Assembly: GCA_907163345.1 (NCBI GenBank)
Contig: CAJQUN010000015.1
Coordinates: 8,278,886-8,342,885 of the forward strand
Direction: 5' to 3'
DNA: 64,000 nucleotides
Source: Haberlea rhodopensis
Taxonomy: Eukaryota; Streptophyta; Magnoliopsida; Lamiales; Gesneriaceae
Made by a program: the position numbers and the translations under genes. Below are positions 33,879 to 45,960 of the stretch, one piece after another (position 1 is the stretch's first letter; each line of letters starts with the position of its first letter). The notes beneath the pieces were generated by a model, which made no database searches, was not told where the DNA came from, and was given only the letters and a program-made list of their open reading frames with translations.

Positions 33879-35665
33879 CACTTCACCCTAGAGGTATTTA
33901 GATATTCAATCGAGGGTCATAGGATTACATTATTGAACCGACGTCTTGATAATCTTCTCAATTGGAATTTTCTCGTTAACTTTGATTTGTTTGGTTGGAT
34001 TATTAGTTTAATTTAATTAATTAGTATTTTATTTAATTCATTATTGTAGGTTAAATATAGTTTAAAGTATCTTATTTGTTACTTAGAGTTAGTCCATGTG
34101 GGTTCGACAACCTATCATTTATTATCTATACTAAAACTTTACAACCGTGCAATTGCGATTTAAAATCATGATATTGAGTTAAAGCGTGCATTATTATTGA
34201 ATTTATTGATTAAATAAAGTGCAATCAAGTTTCTGGCGCCGTTGTCGGGACTAATTTTGGTAATATCATACGAGATTCTTTGACTGTAATTAAACAATTT
34301 GTTTACATATTTTTATATTTCAAAAAAAATTAAATTTATATTTATATTAAATAGTTTTGTTTATTTGCGAGGTACTTATGATGTTCCATCAACAAATCTT
34401 CACAAGCTTTGCCCAACAACACTCAAAGCTGTTCTATGCAAGTTGAGAGAGATTCAACAAGTCTTGTTTAATAAAAATAGTTCAGTTTTGTTTTGCTTAA
34501 TTATGTTGAACTAAAGTTATTTATCAAGACTAAGGGATCCATTGGTATGATCCTATGACTATTTTTATTAAACTTTGATTGATTTCCTATATTCTATGCG
34601 TATAATTTATTGTTCTACATGCTTTTGAAAGATTAGATACGCTTTGAATGATTATATACATTGCGATTGATGTTGACCATATGATATTGCAATACGATAT
34701 AATAAATTGTACCGTGGGTTTTAGATTGAGACGAACCAAGTAAAATCTAGCATACGTGTGATAGCAATAGATTTACCAAAATCGAAGCCTAGCAGTTTTC
34801 ACAAATCGTCATGCGATATTGATTGTTCAATAATGATACGTGATTGGCTTATTGCAACATTAATATTAGACTAGTTGTAGCTTGACCATAGTATAACGAT
34901 TGCAGTAGGAAACTCTTCACCTTAGAGATATTTGGATATTCAATCGATGGTCATATGTATTACATTGGTGAACTGACGTCTTGATAATCTTCTCAAGTAG
35001 AATTTTCTCGTTAACTTCGATTTGCTTGGTTGGATTAGTAGTTTAATTTAATTAATTAGTATTTTATTTAATTCATTATTATAGGTTAAATATAGTTTAA
35101 AACATTTTATTTGCTACTTACAGTTAGTCCATGTGGGTTCAATAACCTATCTTTTATTATCTATACTAAAACTTGACAACCGTGCACTTGCGGTTTAAAA
35201 TCGTGCTATTGAGTTAAAGCGTGCATTATTATTAAATTTATTGTTTAAATAAAACGAGATCAAGTTTCTGGCGCCGTTGTCGTACTAATTTAGTAATATC
35301 ATACGAGATTAATTTAACAATTTTTTATTACATATTTTTATATTTCGAAAAAAAAATTAAAATTATTTTTATATTAAATTGTTTTGTTTTCTTGCGAGGT
35401 ACTTGTGATGTTCCATCAACAAGTCTTCACAAGCTTTGCACAACAACGCTCAGAGTCGTTCTATGCAATTTGAGAGAGATTCAACAAGTCTTGCTTAATA
35501 AAATAGTTAAGTTTTGTTTTGCTTAATTATGTTGAACTAAAGTTATTTATCAAGACTAGTGGATCCATTTATCTGATCCTATGACTATTTTATTAAACTT
35601 TGATTGAATTCATATATTCTATGCATATAACTTATTGTTCTACATGATTTTGGAGGATTAGCTAC
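33879..35665 (+). repeat. Two tandem units with tRNA-Asp-type primer site
   Basis: Unit A (about 33880-34914) and unit B (about 34915-35665, truncated) match along about 750 bp with an offset of 1035 bp. Each contains TGGCGCCGTTGTCG (34234 and 35269), the complement of a tRNA-Asp 3' end used as primer site by Athila/Tat-type gypsy elements, then a CGAGGTACTT(A/G)TGATGTTCC stretch. No protein frame is visible. They look like a tandem small or terminal-repeat element; the family is not identified. Confidence 0.65.
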
Positions 35666-36024
35666 CCTTGGTAATATGCCTATCGATAGGTGGCTTGCCC
35701 GGCAATCGATTTGTAACTATTCTTCAATTTTCTTCGATTTCCAATTTTCTTCTTTAGCTTCATAATATGCTGATCAATCGGTGACTTGATTGGCGATCGA
35801 TCGGTAACTCTTCTTCAAATTTCTTCCAATTTTCTCGTCCATCTTCGATCCCTCTTGACCTCTAAGCCATTCCTCGATCTTTATTTATTGTTATTAGCTT
35901 GTTTTCTTCATTCCTACCAAAATCAAGCATTATATGATTAAGCAACATATGTATCAAATTATCAACCAAAATATATCAATCGTTAACAATTAAACGCACT
36001 AGATGCCTATTTCTAGACACATCA
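35666..36024 (-). repeat. Athila-like LTR start, reverse fragment
   Basis: On the reverse strand it begins TGATGTGTCTAGAAATAGGC, matching the LTR start at 42883 (TGATGTGACTAGAAATACAC) and the following ACGATTTGGTATG-like bases. It carries one CGATCGATCG (35794-35803) and relaxed variants. The rest of that LTR is missing. Confidence 0.65.
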
Positions 36025-36210
36025 GTCATTTTTCTTGGGAATTCTCTTGTATCAGGATTGATAGTGTGAAGACCCGGTTCCATCGGTCCCACCAGATCAG
36101 TTCTGAGACAAAAATAAATCGGTCTTAAGGAGAGAACTGATCCCATCAGTCTAACCAATACCCATTTGTAGACTTGTTGTCGAAGTCAAATCAATTCTGT
36201 GAGCTGAACT
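36025..36210. other. Unassigned spacer
   Basis: About 190 bp between two element ends. It has CAGTC, CGGTCTTAAGG and GATCAGTTCTGAG words and no frame. Nothing recognised. Confidence 0.5.
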
Positions 36211-38174
36211 TGTAAGGCCTCGCTACCTTAAGTGTGGATTTAATGACATAAAGAGAGCTAAACATAAATTCATCAGAGTATAAGGGTTCATGTTGATGCA
36301 TTGAGCTTAAGGATTACAGTGATAAAATAAAATTTCCAAAAATGAATTAGTTACATTCCCACAAAATGAATGTAAGGCTATAGATTTACTCTGCCCTGCG
36401 TAGAAACTATACAAAAGAATTCTTGTCATTCTACATCAGTAGCACTCCTCACACAGCTCACCACATCAACCATAGCCTTAGCCCTCCATGCCAAAAGCTC
36501 CTATAGGAACAACCCCAAACCGTGAGCATATAATAACCATATTGACAATAACATGATTATAATGTAAAAAATGCATAAAACTGTTAATACAAAATACTTC
36601 CTGTATTCCAATGCATTTAACATGCTCCTTTTTGTTGTCCATGTTCCATAACTCATATTCATATCAATAGATTATAATACAGTTCCATAACTGTCATGAC
36701 ATATAACTGATTCCATCAATACCATAACCAATCCCAATCTCGTTATAACGCTTCGACATGACATCGGCATTAATACCCCTCGCTTCGACATATCAGCGGC
36801 ATTAATATCCCTCGCTTCAATATGACAGCGGCATTTACCATCTCTTCGACATAATAGCGGCAAATATTCTTTCATCGCTACGATATGACAACGACAACTA
36901 TTCTATTCATCGCTTCGAAATGACAGTGACAAGCATTAAAATCATCACTGGAATATAACAAAGACTCACCATAATAATGCACCAAGCATCCAATATAAAT
37001 ATGCAACCACAATGCATAATCCATATGTATGTCAAAATACATGTTACTGTTTGATGCCCGTACGTCTCTCTACGTATCTTTCTTCCAAAATGTGGGATGT
37101 TGCAGGACTTTATCCCCTGTGTTGTGTTGCCACATGGGAAGGCTCTACACAATTGCACAACTCAATATTAGAAGCCAATCATAATCCATTACCCAAAAAC
37201 CCAACAAAATAACCAAAAATCCCATATTTCGTGTCTTGTGATCGATCGCCCAAACTTTTTATCGATAGCGAGACACCCCTGCCTCGATGCCCAAAAATCC
37301 ACTCTGTGATCGATCGCTGAGTACTTGGCGATCGATCGCGGACTTCGCCGATTGATCACGCAAACTCGTGATCGATCGCGGAAGTAACATGTCCGCACAT
37401 CTGGTGCTCGCGATCGATCGCTAAATATTACCGATCGATCGCCGATGTCTGTGTGTCCGAAAAATCGCCATTTTCGTACACTTCATCCCCCTCAACCTAC
37501 AAAACTCATAAAACTCCAACTCATTCATAATCAATACCACCCAAACATCAATATGTAACACAACAACTACCAATATCAACAAAGATATCATAAATCAACA
37601 TAAAACTACCACATTCATAACAAACCATTTTCCCCAAAATCATAAACCCAAAACCTACTTAAACATGCTCAAAACTTAACAAGAAAGTTTCCTTACCTTT
37701 GAGCTTCAATTTCCTACCAACAATCAAGCAAATGCAAGCTTTGAAATTCCTTCTCTTCGTCTCCTTGTGGTAGGCGATGAAATGGGGGGAAAAAGAGAAG
37801 GGTTTTGTGTGACATAAGAGTGGTGGTGAAAATAAGGGGTAAGGGGGTGAGATATTAGAGGTGTGGGGTTTAACTTAAAATGGTGTCGAATTAATTAGCA
37901 TGATGTAGTAAAATATCCCAACATGATATTTTAAAGCATTACCCAACAAAATGCACCATAACAAATATAATACATGCTTTCCAGATTAATTAGAGCCAAT
38001 CTAAATTACATCATGCCATCCCCCACTATGCACCACATGCACCATGAATTGTATTACCAGTTCATGTCCACCGCATAACTATACATTTCCCAACCACACA
38101 ATAATAATAACACCATATAACCTTGTAATCATAATAATGGCCATAATGCACATAATTATTTCAGGGATATCTCA
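36211..38174 (-). repeat. 3' LTR of reverse Tekay relic
   Basis: About 1964 bp. The + strand starts TGTAAGGCCTCGC and ends GGGATATCTCA, so one terminal base has mutated from the TGTGATA start. It has the short repeats (36750-36950), a decayed donor-like motif (about 37058-37085, GATACGT for GGTACGT) and the GATCGATCG cluster (37240-37442). Confidence 0.88.
37240..37442. repeat. Decayed GATCGATCG palindrome cluster
   Basis: Five GATCGATCG copies plus diverged ones (CGATTGATCA, ATCGATAGCG) occupy the same LTR position as the cluster in the intact Tekay element. Many changes are CpG-type transitions. Confidence 0.85.
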
Positions 38175-39710
38175 GTACTCCCCTACTTAGAAAATTTCGT
38201 CCTCGAAATTCGCATGCACTTACCAATGCCAAACATAATATAATTTTCACATACCAGAAAATAGTTCCGGATACTGCTGTATCATATGTCGCTCCGTCTC
38301 CCACGACCTCCTTGAAACCCGTACGATCCCACTGAACTCTAACCATCAGTATAACCTTATTCCAAAGTCTGCAATCAGCTCGATCCAGAATTCTAACCGG
38401 CCGTTCAACATAAGACACATCATAATCCAACTGAACTTCTAAAGGCTGCAACACATGAGACGGATCCGGATCATACTTCCTCAACATAGATACATGAAAC
38501 ACGTCATGTATATCGGACAATGACGGTGGCAAAGCCAGACGGTAAGCTATGGTACCAATGCGCTGCAAGATTTCATACGGACCCACATATCTCGGAGATA
38601 GTTTCCAGCGCATTCCAAATCGCACAACACCTCTAAAAGGTGAGATCTTCAAGAAGACGTTGTTGCCCAACTGAAACTCCAACGGTCGTCACCGTTTATT
38701 AGCATAGGCTTCCTGCTGAGCTGCTTTCATTTTCTGCCTCACTTTCACTTTCGCTTCCATCTCCCGGATCAACTCTGGTCCTCCGACCGATTTACGATCC
38801 AAATCGTCCCAGTACAATGGTGATCGACAACGTCGACCATATAAGGCCTCAAATGGAGCCATTTGACTGCTCGACTAGTAGCTATTGTTGTACGAGAAAT
38901 CCACCAAAGCCACTGAATCCTGCCACGTAAGCATCAAATTCTAACACACAATCCCGCAACATATCTTCGAGCGGCTGTATAGTATCTGGCCATATGTTTG
39001 GGGATGGTATGCCATGCTCAACCTCACCTCAGTTCCCAATGCTGACTGAAGACCTTCCCAAAAGTGAGATGTAAAACGTGGATCTCGGTCAAACACAATA
39101 GAAACCGGGATCCTGTGCAATCTTACAACATCACGAATATACAGCTGAGACATCCTCAAATACGTGAAGGTCATACTGTATGGAATAAAGTGAGCCACCT
39201 TGGTTAGTCTATCCACATCACCCAAATGGTATCAAATCCCAAAGCAGTCCTCGGCAAGTGGGTTACGTAGTCCATGGATATGTGTTCCCACTTCCATTTA
39301 GGTACTTCCAAACTCTTCAACTCACCACAGGGCCTCTGCCTCTCCCCCTTCACCTGCTGACAGATCAAACACCTCTTAACGAATGCTATAACATCTTGTT
39401 TCATTCATTTCCACCAGAACTGGTCACATAGATCCTTATACATCTTCCTCCCTCCTGGGTGGATACTAAATCTGCTACTGTGAGCTCGCTGTAAGATTCC
39501 TTGGCGTAACTCCGGCGCACTCAGAACCACCCAACGGTTTCCAAGCCTCAATGAACCTTCCTCTGCTATCCCGAATCTTGATGGTTGTCCTTGAAGGACC
39601 AATGCTATCCATCTCCATATCTCATCGTCTGCCTTCTGAACTCTCCTGATATTCTCAAAAATATTCGGCTCTGCTAGCAATGTGGACACACGTACCGGTG
39701 ATGCAGACAC
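38175..39710 (-). pseudogene. Tekay Pol remnant: end of RNase H region, integrase, chromodomain
   Basis: Reverse-strand pieces align to the last about 490 residues of the intact polyprotein: 39716-39405 (SPVRVSTLLAEP to CDQFWWK), 39404-39204 (CLICQQVK, ISMDYVTHLPR), 39225-38941 (AHFIPYSMTFTYLRM to AYHPQT) and 38682-38175 (NNVFLKISPFRGVVRFGMR to RVQWDRTG). Frameshifts or stops separate them, and the frame is lost in the chromodomain just before the position of EEATWE. The element is dead. Confidence 0.9.
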
Positions 39711-39711
39711 A

Positions 39712-39929
39712 ACCAAGAATCGCTTTCATTAGTTTAATCTTTAGTTTTAATTTAATTAGTATAACTTATTCACAACCCCATTGTTTAATTTATTGTTTTG
39801 CTTTTGATTTTCATTAACACAAGAATTCACACCTTCTCGTGGGAGTGATCCCTACTCACACTACTACATTATTGTTATCAATCTTGAGGATTGAGTGAGG
39901 TTAATTTGGGCGTATACGATAAACACACA
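39712..39929 (+). repeat. Truncated 5' LTR, Athila-like
   Basis: Matches 44167-44384. Its left boundary is a deletion breakpoint and not an insertion edge. Confidence 0.85.
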
Positions 39930-39937
39930 CCAAATTT

Positions 39938-39955
39938 TGGCGCCGTTGCCGGGGA
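39938..39955 (+). other. Primer binding site, tRNA-Asp type
   Basis: TGGCGCCGTTGCCGGGGA, 8 bases after the LTR; typical of Athila/Tat-lineage elements. Confidence 0.88.
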
Positions 39956-40096
39956 GGGGTGTATATTTTTGTGTTAATATTTTCTATTTTTTTCTCTTTC
40001 TTTCTTTTCTTTCTTTATTTCCCCTAGTGCTACATTGGTTTGTTCGTGCTTATATGTGAACATCTAATCTCGAACCACAGAGGCATACTGATTGCC

Positions 40097-40545
40097 ATGG
40101 TGGATTATAAGAGCTTGGATGAATTGGCATATCTTGTGCAACAACTTGGCATAGGGAGTGGACAAAGTGCATACAACTCAAGTTGGAGTGATCAATATGC
40201 CAATCAATGGATGAGCCCACCTCCAACCTACATGCAAAGCACCCTACCGCCATACATACCAAACTTAACGATAGTACTTTGCAATTTCAACAGGAATTCA
40301 GGGCTAGCACTCAGAATTTGTGTACTCAAATGGAGCAAATAGCAACATCGATCAAGAGGCTAGGAGAGCAACAAGAGAGCCCAAGAGAGACCATCATTGC
40401 AGTCACCTCAAGGAGTGATGAGGAGGTAGAAACCCCGGGGAAGGTGGTACTTACGCCACCCAAGCTAGAAGAGAAGATACATATGCCACTAGAGGAAAAA
40501 GGAGCTTGCACATCCTGCAACTCCAAAATGTATGTCTCTAACTGA
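40097..40545 (+). pseudogene. Athila-like Gag C-terminal remnant
   Basis: ATG at 40097 begins MVDYKSLDELAYLVQQLG. After a frame change near 40260 the second frame (40207-40545) gives FQQEFRASTQNLCTQMEQIA and TSIKRLGEQQESPRET, a recurring Gag C-terminal pattern in this lineage. The Gag core is missing. Confidence 0.65.
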
Positions 40546-40649
40546 GCGTTATGTCAAATATTTTGAAGAATAGTGTGTTGTGGAAAAAGGACCGAAGGTC
40601 GAATACTGTGATGAAATGGACATGTTTGATGATTTTTTTCTAACGATGA

Positions 40650-41276
40650 GTAGGAGGAAACCCCTACTAAATGCACGGATCCAGGTATGTTCACTGTCCC
40701 ATGCACGATTGGAAATAATAGAATTGATAAGGCCATGCTAGATTTAGGAGCAGCAATAAATGGTATGCCTTATTCAGTCTATGCATCTTTAGAACTAGGA
40801 CCTTTGAAAAAATCTGAAATTGCTATTCAATTAGCAAATAGGTCTACTGTGCATCCTAGGGAATACTTGAGGATGTTCTAGTGAAAGTTGATACATTGGT
40901 CTTTCCTGCTGACTTATACGTACTTGACATGTAAAATGATAATAAATGCAGCCCTATTCTGTTAGGTAGACCATTTTTGAAAACTTCCAAATGCATAATA
41001 GACGTAAGTGGTGGTGCTTTTACTATGGAGTTTAATGGTGAGGTAGCTAAGTTCAATACTCATAATCCCGTTCATCCTTCTACTACTGATTATACTATTG
41101 GCATCACACATCACATATCACTAGAACAGTCACATCTTGTCACTGAACATGAATTAGGGGTAACTGCTGATCGACTAGTTGATGAAGGAGGTATGGAAGA
41201 CGTTTTGACCGATACTTCATGCATTATTACTACTTTACCAAATTCTCCTTCTAAAATTTTATATGCAGGTACCTGA
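40650..41276 (+). pseudogene. Athila-like aspartic protease remnant
   Basis: PCTIGNNRIDKAMLDLGAAI carries the DLGA active-site variant of this lineage, followed by IQLANRSTVHPREY and, after a frameshift and a stop near 40935, SPILLGRPFLKTSKCIIDV. The frame ends at 41276 where RT should follow. Confidence 0.7.
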
Positions 41277-41565
41277 TATTGAGCTGAAACTTCCTCCTGA
41301 ACGATCTCAAGAAGCATCTTTAGAAAATGAGGGGATGAGAAAAGGGTTGAGGACCTCCAAGAAGTATAAGGCGAATAGGCATCGCCTTCGAGCTGTCAGA
41401 AGGATACTGAGGTGGGAAAAGGTGGCATTGGACACCAAACCCACCATGAGCACGAGCATTGGAGTCGGACCAAAGACGTTAAACAGAGGCGCTGCTTGGA
41501 AGGCAACCCAAGGGGAGTTAGTTTCCCTTTTCCCTTTTATTTATTTTTATTGCTTTCATAGTTAG
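41277..41565 (+). pseudogene. Junction of deleted Pol: linker plus C-terminal remnant
   Basis: A frame from about 41263 reads VPDIELKLPPERS, which resembles the segment before RT in Athila-like Pol. It continues at once into a basic segment (LRTSKKYKANRHRLRAVRRI). RT to integrase are therefore deleted within a few dozen bases. Confidence 0.5.
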
Positions 41566-42882
41566 ACTTTTCTCTTTTCTTATATTTTTGCCTTACATTT
41601 GGGACAATGTAAGATTTAAGTATGGGGGAGGGATTAGTGGTGTGTTATTGCTTTATTGTTATAAAAATACAAAAAAATCAAAAATTTGAAAATTTTGAGC
41701 TCATAGTTAGTAACAAATGCATGCTTAGAATCACAAGCCCATGATGAAACCTATTGATATCATGCATGCTTTTGAACATAGGTGAATTGTTAACCTTGGA
41801 ACACTTTGGACTCTAATGCAAATTTTGCTTTGACATAGTAGTTGAATATTTTGAGCACATTATTGTCATGACTTGTGAAGTGTGCATAGCTTAGTGAAGA
41901 TTGTGTAAACTTTGTGATAGTCTTAAGAAGTCTTTAATACATGATAGAACTTAACTACATACTCTTTGAGGCGTATGTCTAGACTACTTGCGAACACGAA
42001 AGTGATATATACAATCTTTGATGCGTTTGAGCCTTTCAAGCCTACCATGTAAAGTAAATCAATCACTAGTACCCTTTTTGAACTTTAATGCAAAAGAATG
42101 GTTGTATGCTAAGCATAGAAACGACCCCCATTTTACATTCTTTGGCTAGCCTATCATCATTCCCTAATAAGCCTAAATATGAATTCTATCCATACCTTTG
42201 AAGGGAGTATGATGTGTTTCATTCACATGCACTTATGTTTTCAATGATTCAAATGTTTTGTGAGCTTTATTGTCAAAAGATGGAATGCATGAAAGAAAAG
42301 GAATGCCTTGAGAAATTTGATAAAAAAATATGACTCCAAGGGGAGCCAAGGCACAAAAGAAGAAAAGTGTTGAAATAAACCTTGCAAAAATATACAAGGT
42401 GTGATAAAGAACAAAGATGACAAATTAATGCAAGAAGAGAAGCTTTTAGTGTGCATATCATCATACTATCTTGTTTGATATATCTTTTTTCCTTTCATTC
42501 ATAAGCCAATACCTAGGCCAAGCTACAAGCTAATAAAGACCTACTTGATTTGTGCTTGAGAAGTGGCTAAGATAGTGGAGAAAAGTGTGCAAGTGAGCTT
42601 ATACTTGTGTTGGTGTATGACTTGAACTATTGTGAGTTTAAATTAATTGGATCTATAACTTGTACATGACACTTGTTTATGACCACACACGCACGTTCAC
42701 TGCTTTGTTGAGTACAAAATGTTTAGGGATTGAACTTGTTCCACTGTTAACTTTTCACCGCCTTTCATTACTATGCATGTTTAAAATTATTGAGCATTAA
42801 AGTGAGAACAAGTTATTTTGTTATAATGATATGAGCCAAACAAAAAGACTGTGGTCGAGTAAAGTTTAATTATGGGGGTATT
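41566..42882 (+). other. Athila-like 3' internal region, non-coding
   Basis: Contains GGGACAATGTAAGATTTAAG followed by TATGGGGGAG (41596-41630), typical of the long region after pol in this lineage, and a second TATGGGGGTATT tract just before the 3' LTR (about 42871-42882). Small reverse frames near 42240-42470 are not convincing. Confidence 0.6.
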
Positions 42883-44384
42883 TGATGTGACTAGAAATAC
42901 ACATCTATTGCGCTTAATTGTCTACGATTTGGTATGTTTTGATGAATAATTTAATATATATGCTACATAATCGTATATTTGTATAATTGTAGGTGGAATC
43001 AAAGAAATCGAGCTAACTAAGGCGAAAGAGATCAAGAAAAGCTTTGGAGCTAATAAGGACTCAAAGTAGATCAAGAAAAAGGCTAAAAATGTAATTTTGG
43101 GAGAAGCAATCGACCGCATGAAGGAGGAGATTGATCGCATTTGGACAAAAAGTTGAGCAACAAAATCTACGGGTCAGCGATCGATCGCTACAATGGAGCG
43201 ATCGATCGCCAAAACCACTGGAGCCAAGCGACCGATCGTTATAAAGAGGAGATCGATCGCTTGAAGAATTTTGCTGAAAAAAATTAAGTTAGCGATCGAT
43301 CGCTAGCTTGTAGCGATCGATCGCCAGCAGTGTTTTGGAAAGTTTGGAGACTTGATTTCTTTCTTTCCTACATGGGCTCTAACCTACCCCATCAGCCTCC
43401 CCTACATATAGAACTCGAAAATCAGACCTTTCGAGAACTAGGTAGAGTAAGTAGAATAGTTTTAGACTAGTTTTATATTTTTCTTTGAATTTTGTTGAAG
43501 AAAGCTATGAAGATCGAAACGAAGGCGAGATTGACACCTGGCGAGCGGAGATCGGATCAGTCTTCTTTCCCTTGTTTTTATTTATCGTTTTTCTTAGATT
43601 ATGTGTAGCTAGTTTTTAATTCTTGGTTGAGGAAGACAAATCCTTGGAATTATTTATCTTGGGGAGATTCTTATGCTTTAATTATCAATTTTATTGAGTA
43701 TCAAGAGTTTGCTGATTTTATTGATATGATTGTTGTGTTTGTTTACTGGATTGACAACCTAGTAACTTGCATGAAATCTAATGCTAAATTGGATATCAAA
43801 TACGGAATCGTTTGATCCCTCTAATTTACGAAGCAACTAAGATTGATGAATTTCCGCTTGCGAGTTTGTTAAATTCTTAGGAAGAACACTTGACTAGATT
43901 AACCATAGACGCTTGGATTATGTGTTTAGCTTCATCGATCTCACTAGTTCATATGCTATCATCGATTTAAATCTTAATCGCTTGTATTTTTTGATTGATT
44001 GTTTGATAAGGGTTAAATTAGAACGCTTGGGCTACTTAACTAAACGTAAGGTGAGATATGACTTTGATTATTGGATTAACATTTAACGATGAATATTCAT
44101 ATGAAAAATTGAGTCTTTTGTGAATCTATGAAATAGATGATAATATCCAAGGAAGAGTCGACCGATACCAAGAATTGTTTTCATCAGTTTAATCTTTACT
44201 TTTAATTTAATTAGTATAATTTATTCACAACCCCATTGTTTAATTTATTGTTTTGCTTTTGATTTTCATTAACACAAGAATTCACACCTCCTCGTGGGAT
44301 CGATCCCTACTCACACTACTACATTATTGTTATCAATCTTGAGGATTGAGTGGGGTTAATTTGGGCGTACACGATAAACGCACA
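42883..44384 (+). repeat. 3' LTR, Athila-like
   Basis: TGATGTGACTAG...AACGCACACA, 1502 bp. It holds the palindrome cluster at 43107-43324. Confidence 0.85.
43107..43324. repeat. GCGATCGATCGC cluster in Athila-like LTR
   Basis: Four perfect AGCGATCGATCGC words and at least four relaxed ones (AATCGACCGC, GATTGATCGC, GCGACCGATCG, AGATCGATCGC). The rest of this LTR has no evident similarity to the Tekay LTR that bears the same motif. Confidence 0.9.
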
Positions 44385-44473
44385 CCCCGTAGCCTAGGTT
44401 TATTCTGGAAATACTATGATAATATCTTGAATATTAATTTGTAACCTATACGGAGGAGACGATTCAAAATAAA

Positions 44474-44584
44474 ATGGACCCGAACGATTGTTCGAAGTGT
44501 CATTCTTATAGGTGGTACTTCCAGAAATTGGAAGCACTTAATCAGAAGTATATGGCAGAAGCTCAACGCTTCAACCATAAGTGA
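44474..44584 (+). CDS. Small 36-codon frame at start of pararetrovirus
   Basis: MDPNDCSKCHSYRWYFQKLE... ends in TGA at 44582. It may be the N-terminus of the first viral frame or a leader ORF. Not recognised; coding status uncertain. Confidence 0.3.
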   Translation: MDPNDCSKCHSYRWYFQKLEALNQKYMAEAQRFNHK

Positions 44585-44587
44585 AAA

Positions 44588-45960
44588 CAATTACGAGGAG
44601 AGCCATTACATCTCACAAAGTAATGGAAAGAATCAACCTGGAAGATCTGCGAGATTTTGTTGATTCATTTGCGGGATTAAATCTCGTAGAATTCAAGACA
44701 TGAGAGCTTGTACAAAGACCTCCACCACAAGAAAGTTTCAGGTCACACAATCCACTCGAAGACTAGATATTCATCAGACGCCCTACGGGAAATCGCAGTT
44801 AGATCCAATCCATCCATATGGACTTATGGTCAACATGGATATCTTGGATTTTAAAAACAGAAAAGTTCTTATTGATGAATGGGCTTCAGCAATGAGAATA
44901 GCAGCAGGAACGCTTGATCTAAGCAAAGAATGATTCATTTTACTTCTTAAAATGAGCCTGGAAGGATCAGTAAAGATTGCTTGGGATATGGGAGACCCTT
45001 GTACCAAGGAAGAAGTTTTAGCCGGAGAGTCCCTGAAAGAGATCGTGGACAAGATGACGAAATTCTTTAGAATCTGTTTTATTGGAGTAAGTTACTTCGA
45101 AGGAATGGAGGAAGAGAAGGCTAAGAAATATAGACAAGCTCTAATTAGCCTGGAACTACATGATATCTGTTATGTAGACGAGTACATCAAACTCTTTACA
45201 GAGTATCGATGGAAGGCAAAGATAGCGGAAAAAGATGTAGCAGAACTGTTCTTTGCCAAAATTCCGACCCCATGGAGAGAAATGCTTATCCAGGAGTAAA
45301 CACCTCATGCTATCGAGACGGTGTCTAGGAGAATGTCATTTCTTAAAGTAAAACTTGCGGAGTGGTGCTACCAAGCAAATCTTCAAAAGAATTTCAAGAA
45401 GCTCAGAGGAATCAACAAAATAGCTCCTCTTTGCTATACAGGGAATGATATTCCAACAATTATTGGAAACTACCCCTAGAGGCGAAAGATGAAAAAACAT
45501 AGAACTCATCCATATACCTGAGGAAGTAGTTCACGAAGAAGTAGGTCTTCATGGAGACCTAGAACGTTCTGGTCAAAATAGAAAGCCCGAAGTTACAGAC
45601 CGGGGCAACGATCAGGACCAACAAGGAGAAGAATCTCGTCAACAGGTTCTAATCAAGCTAGTTCTAGCAGAACACCAATAAAGAGAACATTCAAACGCAC
45701 ACATAGTTGTGCGAATGAGAGTTTCAAAGATTGTAACTGCTAGACCTACGGAGCAAGAGAACATATCTCTATAGATTATCCAGAAAACCAGAGCCGTGGA
45801 GTAAGACAGTTCGAGCATACCAAAGAATTTGAGGATGCTGTCTATTTTCATGATTTGGTACAGGTGTATCAATTTGAGGATATTCCTTCAGATAAAAGCA
45901 TCTACAAAGAAGAGATATATTCTGATGGAGGTGAATCCAGCTCAGAATCAGAGTGAAGGC
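44588..45960 (+). pseudogene. Pararetrovirus coat-protein-like region
   Basis: A single reading phase with several stops (for example TGA 44931-44933 and TAA 45297-45299). It contains DLHQ-type helical sequence (RICFIGVSYFEGMEEEKAKK, ISLELHDICYVDEYIKLF), then an Arg/Ser-rich stretch, then a damaged zinc knuckle at about 45736-45790 (CNC, stop, TYGAREHIS), then an acidic Ser/Glu tail. The succession of a helical core, basic tract, knuckle and acidic tail is the known layout of caulimovirid coat proteins. Confidence 0.6.

Larger units (their letters stand above)
36211..39710 (-). mobile_element. Truncated Tekay-like element, reverse
   Basis: A 3' LTR, purine tract and the last third of pol from a relative of the 697-9232 element. 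It is cut at about 39710 where Athila-like LTR sequence begins, so everything from RT back to the 5' LTR is gone. No target duplication can be checked. Confidence 0.88.
39711..44384 (+). mobile_element. Athila-like gypsy derivative lacking RT and integrase
   Basis: The 5' LTR stub 39712-39929 equals, over the same 218-bp length, the last 218 bp of the 3' LTR (42883-44384). TGGCGCCGTTGCCGGGGA at 39938-39955 is a tRNA-Asp primer site. The internal region keeps part of gag and an aspartic protease, then passes directly to a C-terminal fragment, so RT, RNase H and integrase are deleted. The first 1284 bp of the 5' LTR are lost at the junction with the Tekay relic. Confidence 0.8.

Noticed and set aside
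37261..37400. Separate regulatory element from the GATCGATC cluster in the reverse relic
   Set aside because: Its position in the LTR equals that of the intact Tekay cluster, so it is the same feature decayed.
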